A stretch of 64,000 bases of DNA from Achatina immaculata. Lineage: Eukaryota; Mollusca; Gastropoda; Stylommatophora; Achatinidae. A program made the translations under genes and the position numbers. The notes beneath the pieces are model-generated. The model did not search any database, had not been told where the DNA came from, and saw only the letters and a program-made list of their open reading frames with translations. Each line of letters begins with the position of its first letter. Position 1 is the first letter of the stretch. Shown here piece after piece: positions 27,801 to 33,894 of the stretch. The stretch covers positions 5,714,812 through 5,778,811 of the forward strand of contig CM019714.1 of the NCBI GenBank assembly GCA_009760885.1, read 5' to 3'.

Positions 27801-29849
27801 GTGAGAGGATGTCTTTTGGTCTTAGCCACATGTCATTTGAAAAATCACAAGTTTCATGTGTTTATGCCGCATGTCGTATGAAAAATCACAGGTTTCATGT
27901 GTTCCAGTTTTATCTTTTTGTTTACATTCAGAGCACTCTGTTGTCATTCACTGGAACAATAAAACTGTTACATATTTGAATTTTGACAAAAATCTTAAAC
28001 ACAATCATCCACCATCTTAGAAGTTTGCAGTTTTGGTGGATAATTATAGATTAATTTTTTTTTAACCTCCTTCTTCTTCTTCTTTGTCCCTAGAAGTGAG
28101 AGTTTGATGTTCCTCACAGTCGATGCAGTGAAGATGTTGAGACACAACATCATGTTGCTTTGGGAGTGTTTGGTGGCTGTTTTTTTCAGTCCCTGAGTGA
28201 AGCTAAAAAAAGCAAAGAGCATGCAGTACTTCTTTAGCAGGCTCCACTGCCGTGGGGACTGTGGTGATCCCTCTCCCCCTTAGCCAGATTAGGCTTGTTA
28301 CAGGGGGTGTCCGTGGAGAGGTATGGGACAGGGTCTTGGTCAGCTACGGTTTGCCAACCCTGACACTGGGCATGTCTCAAGTCGCGGCTGCCAAACTGGA
28401 CACTGTCTTTGCCACTGTGGCCCCCTCCCCTGCCCTCATTTTTCTGGTAAGATCTACTGGGACAGAAATATTAACTTGATGAAAATGTTTGGCAGTACAA
28501 CAGTATTATTTGAGTCTTTTTTTTTTTTTTTAAATGTAGATATTCAAAATTTCTTCGTAATTTGGACAAATAGAAACTGGAGCTGTAGTTTTTGACTTTG
28601 TTATTTTCTAGACCGCTCTGGTCTCCATGACACTGAGAAGATAGAGCAACTGCAGGAGCCCCTGCTAGAGGCACTGAAGCACTACATCAGATCACGCAGA
28701 CCAGACGAGAGGCACACATTCGCAAACATGTTAATGAAGTTGACAGATTTGCGCAGTATAAGTGTGAGAGGTCAGTTCTGTTCCCTTTCTTCGTGGTTGA
28801 TTTTTTAAAAATGTTTCATTCACAAAATTCCTTACTTTGTGTGTTCACAGAGTGTAGCATCTCTCCTTCTTTAGGATAACCAAGGTATCAACACAAGGTT
28901 TCTGTACGAAGTCTAGGACCAGAATTAAAGCTTCATTGATTGGAGAAATCATGATTGTGCTGAAGGGATGGTGCTGTTGCTCAGACTGGCATGGCAGACC
29001 AGAACTTGCCAACACACTGTCCCACTTCACTGTGATGGTGCACTCTGTCCTCTGAAGAGGACATTGTTAAGAGAGGCCAAATTAATAGGCATAAAACCCC
29101 TTAATGAGGTTGAAAGACTCGTCGAAGACAGGAAAAATTGGCTAACTACCTTGCGAGCCCTATGTGACATTTAACGACACGGGAAGGATATAAGATATAA
29201 GATAAAAAGAAGTGGGCATGAGTAGTCTAGTCAGTGTGGCATGTCCTCTCATCTAGTGATCCACCAGAACCTTCACCTTAGTTGACTTGGGAGTAAGAAT
29301 GGGCACCTGCCACATCAGTGCTGGGAGATGGTCTCTGGTGATAGAATATCTGCATGCATGGTGAGGCACATTGATTGCTCAGCACACATCACTGTCAGAT
29401 AATGAAGGGAGTATAGTAGGTCATGCAGTTTCTGTCCGTTGAGTCTTTGCCCACTCCACAGTGGATGAAAACAAAAAATTTCATCTTTGTCATCATTATT
29501 CTCTGCCTTGCTTATCACAAAAGTGAGACACCCAAAAATAGGCAGTCTAGACATTAACTTTCTAAAAAAACTTGGAAGCAATAGCTGTACAGATGCTAAT
29601 AATGGTTCTTTTCATTGAACTTACAGTGAAGTGATGTAAAACTGCAGTCAGTCATTTGCTAAATTGAGAAAGCCCAATCAGAGCTCTAACGTCTTTTACA
29701 TTTCAGGATTAAATTTATTTTTATTATGTATTTCTTCTTTGTTCCCAGGTGCTGAGAAAGTGTTAAATTTACGACTGGAGAGATATGCCAACTTACCTCC
29801 CATTGTTGTGGAAATGCTGGAGAGAGTGGAAAATGTTCGCCTTCCTTGA
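3773..29849 (+). CDS. RAR: retinoic acid receptor (RAR, NR1B), nine coding exons
   Basis: Ligand-regulated nuclear transcription factor that normally binds direct-repeat response elements as a heterodimer with RXR. Joined exons: 3773-3878, 6429-6548, 15412-15587, 17429-17570, 19462-19673, 22840-23022, 27596-27800, 28612-28770 and 29749-29849. All introns are GT-AG and all phases agree, giving 467 residues; human RARalpha is about the same size. Domains: A/B 1-109; DNA-binding domain about 110-182 with zinc Cys 113/116/130/133 and 149/155/165/168 and P-box CEGCKG; lysine-rich hinge 182-252; LBD about 266-445; AF-2 helix PPIVVEMLE at about 451-459. The polar residues that hold the retinoate carboxylate in RARalpha (Arg272, Arg276, Ser287) align with Arg316, Arg320 and Ser331 here. 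The F region is only 8 residues. RAR rather than RXR or PPAR is supported by [20 protein letters not shown] and by QEPLLEAL in the LBD. Published work on some gastropod RARs reports no response to retinoic acid, so the ligand here is open. Confidence 0.96.
3925..4360. repeat. minisatellite, ~43-bp unit carrying splice-like motifs
   Basis: About ten copies of GTTTGTGATAGATCTGGGTG followed by GTAAGTTTGTCCTTACAG and AGAGA, decaying toward the 3' end. Each unit holds a donor-like GGTAAGT and an acceptor-like CCTTACAG. The array starts about 50 nt after the RAR exon 1 donor. Confidence 0.9.
4440..5490. repeat. CA-rich satellite-like array
   Basis: About 1 kb of degenerate tandem units built from CCACTCACTCTCCCACAAAC and CAGCCACTCCCACAAACCAC. 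In places a higher-order period of about 39-40 bp is visible. It is strongly strand-asymmetric (A and C on the + strand, almost no G). Confidence 0.9.
5580..6035. repeat. minisatellite, ~50-bp unit
   Basis: About eight copies of GTTGACTGTGTTACTAGTTA followed by ACAATTTATTACTATATTCT and GTTGTCCGTT. It lies in RAR intron 1. Confidence 0.9.
6070..6325. repeat. minisatellite, ~21-bp unit
   Basis: About twelve copies of a unit like TGGTCCACCAGTCACTGATT, alternating in a higher-order pattern with ACTGATAGTCCACCAGTC. The array ends about 100 nt before RAR exon 2. Confidence 0.9.
6429..6548 (+). CDS. RAR: RAR exon 2 (A/B region)
   Basis: Preceded by a strong polypyrimidine acceptor (TTCCCTTTTATCTTTAG) and followed by the donor CTCTG|GTAAGT. 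It is 120 nt, phase 1 to 1, and encodes about 40 residues ([15 protein letters not shown] ... VYSLVKDSG) of the variable activation region. The open frame extends upstream to an ATG at 6362, but the acceptor at 6429 matches exon 1 in phase and is preferred. Confidence 0.85.
6568..6590. repeat. (ATC)n microsatellite
   Basis: Seven or so ATC triplets shortly after the exon 2 donor. Confidence 0.9.
6655..6800. repeat. degenerate T-rich tandem repeat
   Basis: Units like TTTGTTTTCATGCTTTC repeated with decay. Confidence 0.7.
6888..7075. repeat. minisatellite, 26-bp unit
   Basis: About seven copies of GTAGAATGACGCTGTAAGAT plus TGTCGA. A further unit appears at 7397-7425, on the far side of the retroelement fragment at 7076-7396, so that element was inserted into the array. 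Confidence 0.9.
7076..7396 (-). mobile_element. GAA-tailed retroelement 3' end (family E)
   Basis: One of five copies of a ~330-bp interspersed repeat in this window (also 9160-9535, 24470-24776, 28069-28440 and 35100-35420). The best copy (24470-24776, + strand) ends in (GAA)n, so that side is read as the 3' end. The copy is flanked by GAACGGCGCTGTA on the left and GAACGACGCTGTA on the right, a probable target-site duplication made of the surrounding 26-bp minisatellite. Confidence 0.65.
7590..7862 (+). mobile_element. LINE family A 3' fragment
   Basis: A + frame encodes the C-terminal tail of family [21 protein letters not shown], the basic [19 protein letters not shown] and ending [10 protein letters not shown] short 3' UTR with the TATAAGATATAAGATATAGA tail follows. 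It is 5'-truncated. Confidence 0.85.
7905..7933. repeat. (TTG/CTG)n microsatellite
   Basis: A short run of TTG and CTG triplets. Confidence 0.85.
7935..8085 (-). pseudogene. mariner-like transposase C-terminal relic
   Basis: The minus frame reads [19 protein letters not shown], resembling the ending of mariner transposases (a Cys/Asp region followed by GDYVEK). About 35 nt of the same sequence also occurs at 7558-7595. No catalytic region is present, so this is only a fragment. Confidence 0.4.
8148..8522. repeat. minisatellite, 24-bp unit
   Basis: About 16 copies of GTGCGTGAGTTATGTTATGA plus GTAT. The 24-bp period keeps three frames open (ITHAHIHN repeats on the minus strand); these are not genes. 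Confidence 0.95.
8551..8738. mobile_element. hAT-like MITE
   Basis: The ends form an imperfect terminal inverted repeat: CAGCGATTCTCAG on the left and TGAGAATCAGTG on the right. The flanking 8-mers GTATAGAA and GTTTAAAG match at five positions, compatible with a decayed hAT target duplication. No coding capacity. Confidence 0.5.
8780..9050. repeat. poly-G, GA and GT simple repeats
   Basis: G-runs at about 8781-8791 and 9038-9047, with a (GT)n tract at about 8998-9024. Sequence between them is unassigned. Confidence 0.8.
9160..9535 (+). mobile_element. GAA-tailed retroelement 3' end (family E)
   Basis: Same family as 24470-24776 and in the same orientation. The conserved C-terminal reading frame is recognisable ([20 protein letters not shown], then KNMSWQFQ). 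The tail has degenerated to AGAAGACAAGACAAGACAG. Confidence 0.65.
9600..9810 (-). mobile_element. possible degenerate LINE fragment
   Basis: The reverse complement contains a [15 protein letters not shown] basic motif and runs resembling LINE C-terminal tails, but it is too decayed for firm assignment. Confidence 0.25.
10040..10440 (-). mobile_element. LINE family A 3' fragment
   Basis: The reverse complement matches the C-terminal ~130 codons of family A ([20 protein letters not shown] and [20 protein letters not shown]), with stops and frameshifts. It ends near 10040 without a clear tail. Confidence 0.8.
10535..10702. repeat. minisatellite, 40-bp unit (left part)
   Basis: Four copies of AAGTAGAGGTATCTTATTTG followed by ATGAAGGGAAGGCTACTTGT. 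The same array continues at 13712-13966. The two halves are separated by a full-length LINE. Confidence 0.95.
10703..13711 (-). mobile_element. near-complete LINE family A (APE + RT, probably RTE-like)
   Basis: A 3.0-kb non-LTR retrotransposon in minus orientation, inserted in the 40-bp minisatellite. The perfect 12-bp duplication CTACTTGTAAGT is at 10691-10702 and 13712-13723. The 5' UTR is only about 38 nt (13711-13674). The 3' UTR is also tiny and ends in a GGATATAAGATATAAG tail. The short UTRs, single ORF and C-terminal RGRP tail suggest an RTE-like element, but the clade call needs a phylogeny. Confidence 0.9.
10730..13673 (-). pseudogene. LINE family A ORF: endonuclease-reverse transcriptase, one frameshift
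   Basis: Encodes the retrotransposition protein, about 981 residues if read through. From the N-terminus: APE-type endonuclease with [10 protein letters not shown], the metal-binding Glu region [19 protein letters not shown] and [10 protein letters not shown]; then RT with [24 protein letters not shown], the catalytic FADDITLIS and [13 protein letters not shown]; then a Cys/His-poor basic tail [19 protein letters not shown] ending TLRALCDV. The start ATG at 13673 opens [10 protein letters not shown]. Compared with the copy at 60391-62622, two bases are missing near 11205 (GAACAT|GG against GAACATATGG). This splits the frame into 13673-11106 and an overlapping 11278-10730 portion. No other lesion was noticed, so the insertion looks young. 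Confidence 0.92.
13712..13966. repeat. minisatellite, 40-bp unit (right part)
   Basis: About six copies of the same unit as 10535-10702, continuing directly from the target-site duplication of the LINE. Confidence 0.95.
13967..14770. other. unassigned intronic sequence
   Basis: RAR intron 2. No exon, transposon or tandem repeat recognised; open frames here are short and lack supporting features. Confidence 0.4.
14770..15112. repeat. minisatellite, 35-bp unit
   Basis: About ten copies of TGTTTGTTTATTATCAAGGT plus GTATCAAGTTCATAT. Frames running through it ([14 protein letters not shown]) are array artefacts. Confidence 0.95.
15412..15587 (+). CDS. RAR: RAR exon 3 (first zinc finger)
   Basis: Acceptor GTGTCCACAG, donor TGTAAG|GTTTGT; 176 nt, phase 1 to 0. 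Encodes residues 76-134: the end of A/B, then [20 protein letters not shown] and CEGCK. Finger 1 cysteines are 113, 116, 130 and 133. The intron after CEGCK splits the P-box from GFFRR, a common position in nuclear receptor genes. The P-box is of the RAR/TR class (EG..KG), which favours AGGTCA half-sites. Confidence 0.97.
15605..16025. repeat. minisatellite, 33-bp unit
   Basis: About 13 copies of GTCACATTTATTCTCCATGG plus TAATGTGTCTATT, starting about 18 nt after the exon 3 donor. The 33-bp period leaves frames open on both strands ([11 protein letters not shown] and [11 protein letters not shown] repeats); these are not genes. Confidence 0.95.
16145..16990 (+). mobile_element. LINE family B fragment (RT core to 3' end)
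   Basis: Translates with several stops and frameshifts. Visible parts: [20 protein letters not shown] (catalytic YADD box), [42 protein letters not shown] and [10 protein letters not shown] near the end. The longest intact stretch is 16249-16443. Degenerate and inactive. Confidence 0.85.
17000..17110. repeat. short tandem duplication
   Basis: Two to three copies of a ~55-bp segment containing ATCAGTAATAGTAACTGTTA. Confidence 0.7.
17429..17570 (+). CDS. RAR: RAR exon 4 (second zinc finger)
   Basis: Acceptor ACTCTTTCAG, donor GGAAG|GTATGA; 142 nt, phase 0 to 1. Encodes residues 135-181: [13 protein letters not shown], then finger 2 cysteines 149, 155, 165 and 168 and [27 protein letters not shown] is identical to the vertebrate RAR block as far as can be judged from knowledge of the family. 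Confidence 0.97.
17700..18178. repeat. minisatellite, 17-bp unit
   Basis: About 28 copies of ATGTAGCTGTGAGGACC with point variants. Confidence 0.95.
18180..18645. other. unassigned intronic sequence
   Basis: T-rich RAR intron 4 sequence with no recognised feature. Confidence 0.4.
18648..19062. repeat. two adjacent minisatellites
   Basis: 18648-18838: three partly deleted copies of a ~60-bp unit (TACATGCTCTAAATGTCAAG, then GAGAAATATGACT). 18838-19062: about six copies of a ~38-bp unit (GTTTGACTGAGGAAACCTCA then CTCAGCTGAGAGAGGGAT). The second unit contains the short palindrome CTCAGCTGAG. Confidence 0.9.
19462..19673 (+). CDS. RAR: RAR exon 5 (hinge)
   Basis: Acceptor CTTGTCCCAG, donor ATCACA|GTAAGT; 212 nt, phase 1 to 0. 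Encodes residues 182-252. It begins [17 protein letters not shown], the conserved C-terminal extension and nuclear-localisation-like lysine run of RARs. An acidic segment ([20 protein letters not shown]) that leads into helix 1 follows, then a Ser/Thr-rich spacer longer than in vertebrate RARs. Confidence 0.95.
19826..19925. repeat. minisatellite, ~26-bp unit
   Basis: Four copies of AATTAGGGAAATTATAATAC plus CTTTAG. Confidence 0.9.
19995..20730. repeat. minisatellite, 34-bp unit with decayed 3' half
   Basis: Eleven regular copies of GAATGTGGAACTCCAGGTCC plus ACTATATTTTAACA (19995-20370). Then ten or so divergent units of similar make-up (AACTCCTAGTCCACATTGGG TTAACA) to about 20730. A homogenised core next to a diverged edge is the usual sign of an old array being re-amplified at one end. 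Confidence 0.9.
20731..21069. other. unassigned intronic sequence
   Basis: RAR intron 5; nothing recognised. Confidence 0.4.
21070..21875. repeat. minisatellite, 36-bp unit, split by a LINE fragment
   Basis: About 17 copies of GGATCACAGTCCAGGATTAG plus AAGTGCAGAAAATATT. Interrupted at 21163-21384. The 36-bp period keeps frames open on both strands ([12 protein letters not shown] and [12 protein letters not shown] repeats); these are not genes. Confidence 0.95.
21163..21384 (+). mobile_element. LINE family B short insertion in the 36-bp array
   Basis: A 222-bp 5'-truncated family B 3' end: [20 protein letters not shown] and the KFRKE region, ending in (TGAA)n. The array sequence AGTCCAGGATT lies on both sides (21152-21162 and 21385-21395), a probable 11-bp target-site duplication. 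Confidence 0.85.
21928..22115. repeat. minisatellite, 33-bp unit (left part)
   Basis: Five copies of TAATTCTACCATTAAAACAC plus TGAATTTCTTCTG. The related array resumes at 22536. Confidence 0.95.
22116..22535 (-). mobile_element. LINE fragment with probable 5' inversion
   Basis: 22116-22365 on the minus strand encodes a LINE C-terminal tail ([36 protein letters not shown]). 22424-22530 on the + strand encodes an RT block ([19 protein letters not shown], then EFEIPNKFI). Opposite orientations of the 3' and internal parts are what twin-primed integration gives. The insert interrupts the 33-bp minisatellite. Confidence 0.65.
22536..22825. repeat. minisatellite, 33-bp unit (right part)
   Basis: About nine copies of TAATTCTACCATTAAAATAC plus TAAATTTCTTTTG, diverged from the left part by a shared T-for-G change. 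The array ends about 15 nt before the exon 6 acceptor. Confidence 0.95.
22840..23022 (+). CDS. RAR: RAR exon 6 (LBD helices 1-5)
   Basis: Acceptor GTGTTTCTTCAG, donor ATCATG|GTAAGA; 183 nt, phase 0 to 0. Encodes residues 253-313: a Ser-rich lead, [27 protein letters not shown] and the nuclear-receptor signature [14 protein letters not shown]. The helix 3 segment differs from the vertebrate KCIIK.VEFAK form at several pocket-facing positions. Confidence 0.96.
23098..23165. mobile_element. hAT-like terminal sequence
   Basis: CAGTGGTTCCCATCCTTTTT is a typical hAT terminal inverted repeat. No matching right end was found nearby, so this is a partial element. Confidence 0.45.
23205..23390. repeat. 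minisatellite, ~43-47-bp unit
   Basis: Four copies of ATAAACTTGCTACGGCTATG plus TTGTCTACCGCAACGGCAAAC. Confidence 0.9.
23391..23990 (+). pseudogene. retroelement RNase H domain fragment
   Basis: In two frames the sequence encodes an RNase H-like fold: [20 protein letters not shown] (second acidic residue), [19 protein letters not shown] (third), then after a frameshift [25 protein letters not shown], which corresponds to the family's W.P.H.G..GNE.AD.LA motif with the Gly/Asn changed. A stop and the frameshift make it inactive. The parent element (LINE of I type or other) cannot be named. It follows directly on a minisatellite. Confidence 0.7.
23991..24469. other. unassigned intronic sequence
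   Basis: RAR intron 6; no feature recognised. Confidence 0.4.
24470..24776 (+). mobile_element. GAA-tailed retroelement 3' end (family E), best copy
   Basis: An open frame to 24760 ends [20 protein letters not shown] and is followed at once by a stop and (GAA)n. The same C-terminal motif ([30 protein letters not shown]) is readable in the copies at 9160-9535 and 28069-28440, so it is likely the end of a coding sequence. Family not identified. Confidence 0.65.
24960..25912. repeat. minisatellite, ~56-57-bp unit
   Basis: About 16 copies of AGAACTAGAATGCTAGAACA, AAACCAAAGCTAAGGAGGTC and TAATATGTCCTTGAGC. A longer variant with a doubled GGTCTAAGGAGGTCTA occurs twice (25290 and 25645), evidence of block duplication. 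Confidence 0.95.
26015..27125 (+). pseudogene. mariner transposase (Tc1/mariner), inactive
   Basis: Remnant of a cut-and-paste DNA transposon transposase. Visible blocks: the helix-turn-helix region [30 protein letters not shown], the linker [13 protein letters not shown], first catalytic Asp in TMDET, second in [11 protein letters not shown], and the C-terminal [13 protein letters not shown]. Lesions: a TGA stop at 26263, a TGA in place of the Trp codon after TMDET (about 26489), a frameshift near 26490 and another after 26920. The third catalytic residue of the DD34D triad is Asn. The right terminal repeat AACTTATCAATCACTCCTCG is at about 27103-27122; no left counterpart was found, so the 5' end is lost. 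Confidence 0.9.
27126..27595. other. unassigned sequence with a duplicated flank
   Basis: 27160-27200 (GTGTTTAATTGTCCAAGATG, then TTATCCATTCATACAAAAT) closely repeats 25986-26022 on the other side of the mariner. The rest of this AT-rich stretch holds nothing recognisable. Confidence 0.5.
27596..27800 (+). CDS. RAR: RAR exon 7 (LBD helices 5-8)
   Basis: Acceptor TCTTTGACAG, donor GTGGCG|GTGAGA; 205 nt, phase 0 to 1. Encodes residues 314-381: [20 protein letters not shown], then [20 protein letters not shown] and the helix 8 block [11 protein letters not shown]. Arg316, Arg320 and Ser331 correspond to the retinoate-anchoring Arg272/Arg276/Ser287 of human RARalpha. Confidence 0.96.
27825..27912. 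repeat. two-copy tandem repeat
   Basis: A ~45-bp segment containing GAAAAATCACAAGTTTCATG is present twice just after the exon 7 donor. Confidence 0.75.
28069..28440 (-). mobile_element. GAA-tailed retroelement 3' end (family E)
   Basis: Reverse-complement copy of the 24470-24776 repeat. The tail appears as CTTCTTCTTCTTC at 28070-28085 on the + strand, and the conserved [12 protein letters not shown] is readable on the minus strand. Confidence 0.65.
28612..28770 (+). CDS. RAR: RAR exon 8 (LBD helices 9-10)
   Basis: Acceptor TTATTTTCTAG, donor GAGAG|GTCAGT; 159 nt, phase 1 to 1. Encodes [20 protein letters not shown], then [13 protein letters not shown] and [15 protein letters not shown]. This is the RAR helix 9-10 region used in RXR dimerisation. 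Confidence 0.96.
29045..29208 (+). mobile_element. LINE family A 3' fragment
   Basis: The last ~40 codons of family A ([20 protein letters not shown] ... LRALCDI), then the stop and the GATATAAGATATAAGATAAA tail. Confidence 0.85.
29209..29748. other. unassigned intronic sequence
   Basis: RAR intron 8; nothing recognised apart from the exon 9 acceptor. Confidence 0.4.
29749..29849 (+). CDS. RAR: RAR exon 9 (AF-2 and stop)
   Basis: Acceptor TTTGTTCCCAG; 101 nt including TGA at 29847-29849. Encodes [25 protein letters not shown] and a short tail [13 protein letters not shown] end. PPIVVEMLE corresponds to the activation helix PPLIQEMLE of vertebrate RARs, with the key Glu and hydrophobic pairs kept. 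There is virtually no F domain. Confidence 0.95.
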
Positions 29850-30735
29850 CGGAAAGAGTGGATTAGTTCATGTTAATTAGGTCCTGTTATTGAGGTCACA
29901 TTAATAGAATCTTGAGGAAAATGTCTTTTCCGTATCTGGAGAAAAATACTACAAGAAGCGCTCACAGCCATCAACAACAATATGCAAGAATCATGCATAT
30001 TAAGATAGAACACTCAAACATCGAACTTTGGCTGGAGGAGAGATTTTATGACAACTCCATGTTTAAGTGGCAGTCAGGATCTTCAGACATCCATGTGTGA
30101 GTAGTGAGAGCTCGTGTTATATTGGCACACATCTTCACAATTATACTTACACAAGTGTGCTCACTAGATTTCCTGTAGGTACCAGCATGCTGTTGGCCTT
30201 GGCATTGCAGCTGTTGTTGGCTGAGATATGAGAAACCCTGCTCTCAGATCACTTTTGGGCACATACTTTTGTTTTGACAACCAACATATCAAAAAGAAAA
30301 AAAAAAACAGAAAAAAAAAACTGATGCAGTTCTATTTATATGGATCCATCTGTCATTCAATAATGGTTCGTTATTTTGTTTTACTAAATATGAGAAAGCA
30401 CAAGTTTTATAATTACTATATTCTCATGGCACTTGTGACTTGTCATATTTGTGACAACAATAATAGTGACATTTTAAATAATTGTTTGTACCAAAATGTG
30501 GCAAATTTTATTTCCATTGAAAATATCGGTGACCTTATTACTTTCATCATTTATCTGCATTCATTTTACCTGTGACCTTTACCCCTTTGACCCTTATGCA
30601 AAAAAAAGTATATTGCATTGTATAGATAATTGCATCTTATGGTTGTATGTTTGAGATATGTCCCCGGTGTATACAAGGAGCCATGTTTAAGAAGTGCAAT
30701 CTCACATGAACTGTGTTTATTCTTAGAATGAGAAC
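29850..30735. other. RAR 3' UTR or downstream sequence
   Basis: AT-rich sequence after the RAR stop. No clear AATAAA signal could be assigned, so the transcript end is unknown. Confidence 0.35.
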
Positions 30736-30739
30736 TCTG

Positions 30740-31095
30740 TCTTCCTGCCTTACTTGACTTTTTCTTTGTTGTTTATTGTCTTCCTGTCTTCCTTGACTTT
30801 TTCTTTCTTGTTCATTGTCTTCCTGCCTTACTTGACTTTTTCTTTCTTGTTCATTGTCTTCCTGTCTTCCTTGACTTTTTCTTTCTTGTTCATTGTCTTC
30901 CTGTCTTCCTTGACTTTTTCTTTCTTGTTCATTGTCTTCCTGCCTTACTTGACTTTTTCTTTCTTGTTCATTGTCTTCCTGCCATCCTTGACTTTTCTTT
31001 CTTGTTCATTGTCTTCCTGCCTTCCTTGACTTTTTGTTTCTTTTCATTGTCTTCCTGCCTTCCTTGACTTTTTCTTTCTTGTTCATTTTGGTTTT
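30740..31095. repeat. minisatellite, 39-bp unit
   Basis: About nine copies of TTGACTTTTTCTTTCTTGTT plus CATTGTCTTCCTGCCTTCC. Strongly pyrimidine-biased on the + strand. Confidence 0.95.
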
Positions 31096-31299
31096 CTTCT
31101 CCTCCTTCACCTTGGCCTGGTCATGCTAAATCAGTAGCCTTGCTACTAGGCTAAAGTCCACAGTCATTTCTGGGTTCTGATTACAAGCCCCAAATCTTCT
31201 GCTGCAGCAGATCCACACCCTGATTGCCCAGGTATTCTTATATTAATGACTGAAAAAGATTAATCTTTGTGGGTAACCCAAGGGATCATTGTTTCCTTA

Positions 31300-31650
31300 A
31301 TGATGTAGAGACAGTGTTTTCCTTAATCATGTGGAGAGGTTGTTTTTATGATGTGGAGAGACTGTTTTAATATGTGGAGAGACTGTTTTAGTGATGTGGA
31401 GAGACTGTTTTAATGATGTGGAGAGACTGTTTTAATGATGTGGAGAGACTTTTAATGATGTGGAGAGACTGTTTTAGTGATGTGGAGAGACTGTTTTAAT
31501 GATGTGGAGAGACCACTTTAATGATGTGGAGAGATTGTTTTAATGATGTGGATAGAATTTTAATGATGTGGTGAGCTTTTTTTTATGGTATGGAGAGACT
31601 GTTTTAACGATGTGGAGAGACTGTTTTAATGATGTGGAGAGATTGTTGAG
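31300..31650. repeat. minisatellite, ~22-bp unit
   Basis: About 15 copies of TTTTAATGATGTGGAGAGAC plus TG. Confidence 0.95.
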
Positions 31651-31749
31651 CAGTTTACTGGAGGGTCTGTTAAGTCATCATTCGTGCATCTTTTGACTGA
31701 AATAGTTTTCTAAGTGATTTCAAATGTAGTATTGTGGATTTTTCACAAA

Positions 31750-32285
31750 ATGTTTCATGACTGTGTCAGGTTAACATTGAAAAACAAAAGTTGGGACACA
31801 AAAAGTTTCATGACTGTGTCAGGTTAACATTGAAAAACAGAAGTTGGGATACAAAAAGTTTCATGGCTGTGTCTATTGAAAAACAGAAGTTGGGATGCAA
31901 AAAGTTTCATGGCTGTGTCAGATTAAGACTGAAACACAAAAGTTAAAGTACAGAAAGTTTCATGACTGTGTCAGATTAAGACTGAAACACAAAAGTTAAA
32001 GTACAGAAAGTTTCATGACTGTGTCATATTAAGACTGAAACACAAATGTTAAAGTACAGAAAGTTTCATGACTGTGCCAGATTAAGACTGAAACACAAAA
32101 GTTAAAGTACAGAAAGTTTCATGACTGTGTCAGATTAAGACTGAAACACAAAAGTTAAAGTACAGAAAGTTTCATGACTGCATCAGGCTAAGGTTGAAAC
32201 ACAAAAGTTAAAGTAGAGAAAGTTTCATGATTGCGTCAGGCTAAGGTTGAAACACAAAAGTTAAAGTAGAGAAGTTTCATAAGAA
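31750..32285. repeat. minisatellite, ~52-bp unit
   Basis: About ten copies of AGTTTCATGACTGTGTCAGA, TTAAGACTGAAACACAAAAG and TTAAAGTACAGA. Confidence 0.95.
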
Positions 32286-33894
32286 TTTCATCAGTTTATG
32301 ATCTTATTCAGAAGAAGAAGAAAACAACAGGGAATTTCTAAAGCTTCAAGTGTCGCTCCTTTCAGACAAATGCTCACTTAATAACGCAAAGATCACAATT
32401 TTCATTGTCCCTGCGGACTGAATGAATGATATTTACATGACATGTCAATCACTATTGTGACAGGTTTGTTTGCTGAATTCAGCCGTAGGTCCATATAAAG
32501 GAGAGTGGCATCTTACAAACACTTGCCTACAACTTTCGTAAGAGACAGACCAGAACTAAGATATAAACACAAATTTCCCCAGCAAACATTAGAACTGGAA
32601 ACGGCTAACAGAAGATCTCTCTGTCTAAAAAAAGATCCAGTCTTTATAAGTGCATCTGCTACCTCTTAGTTATGTAAGACTCCAGTGTGTGTGCTGTCAT
32701 GTAAGTGAGTTATGCTTGTTAGCTGATCTTCTTTCAGAGCTGTCACTTATCTTATTGCAGTATAGGGTTGCTTTCTCATATGCATCTCAAATGTTACCTT
32801 CATCCAGTCTTCTTTCATGTTGTATTTTATTTAATCAGTGATCGCACTAGGATTTTTCTTTAAACTGGTACAAGTATACCGGTTTTTCACTTTGCATGAA
32901 GTACTTTCCGAAATAGTGATTTTGTCAATACAACATTTAGTACTTTATATTTTTTTTAATGTAAAACTAAACAGTCTTTACAAACAGTAGAAAGTAAATG
33001 TTTGCATGAATTATTTTCTTGCTTTATGTGTGGAGAGATTTAATCTTTGCAAAATGTTCACATGCTGAGCCAAAGTTAGAAGTGGCTGATTCTCCTTCAC
33101 GGAAATTGAGTATCATCAACCTATTGGCCCGGTTTTCTTCAGCTGATTTCTTATTTTTATGAAGATTTTGATACTATAAGCCGGTTACAGTAACTAGCGA
33201 CCTCCAAAAGCTTTGGCTTTTCTCTTCTTCTATTGGTAATTTACTGGTAATAGCCTGTTAATTGACTTAATTCTTTTATCACACAGTGCAAAAAAAAAAA
33301 ACCAGACAAATTAATGTTTTACTCAATGGCTGATGTGTTCTGGTCACATTTCTCAGTATTTTATTTTTTTGCACTTGCTGCCACATGATGTTGATGAAAG
33401 TGAGTTTGGAAGCAAGCGTTGGCAGCAAGAAAACAAATAGTTGAAGCTTGTGAATAAGAAGTGTTACATTCACATCTTTTGTGGCAAGTTTGAGATCAAG
33501 TCATTACCTTCAGTTTGTGAGTGGGGTACCATAGTCCATGTCAAGACTTCACAGTGACTCCGTCCACGTCAAGTCTGAGTCAGTAGACTCAGGTCTAAAA
33601 TAGCACTCCAAAACTTTGTTACTGTCATTCTGTTCTATTTATAGTAGCATTAGTAGCCTCCCTTAGCCATTTCTTACCACAGAGTGATGTGCTCTTGAAG
33701 CAACACTGATTTATCTCGTTCTTTTTTTTTCACCTTTTTCTCTTTCGGATCTCCTCTGTCTGATGCCTGACATCAGGACATGGGCCCAAGCATGGTTAAG
33801 TGGAGAACAAGATGTTGCCTGATGTTCCCCAGCTCCTTGCAGCTGATAGTGTCAAAAGAAGGACAAGGTCGTTATGTAACTCCATCATTCATAA
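32286..33894. other. intergenic sequence, no feature seen
   Basis: About 1.6 kb with no convincing exon, repeat array or transposon domain; only short unsupported frames. Confidence 0.4.
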
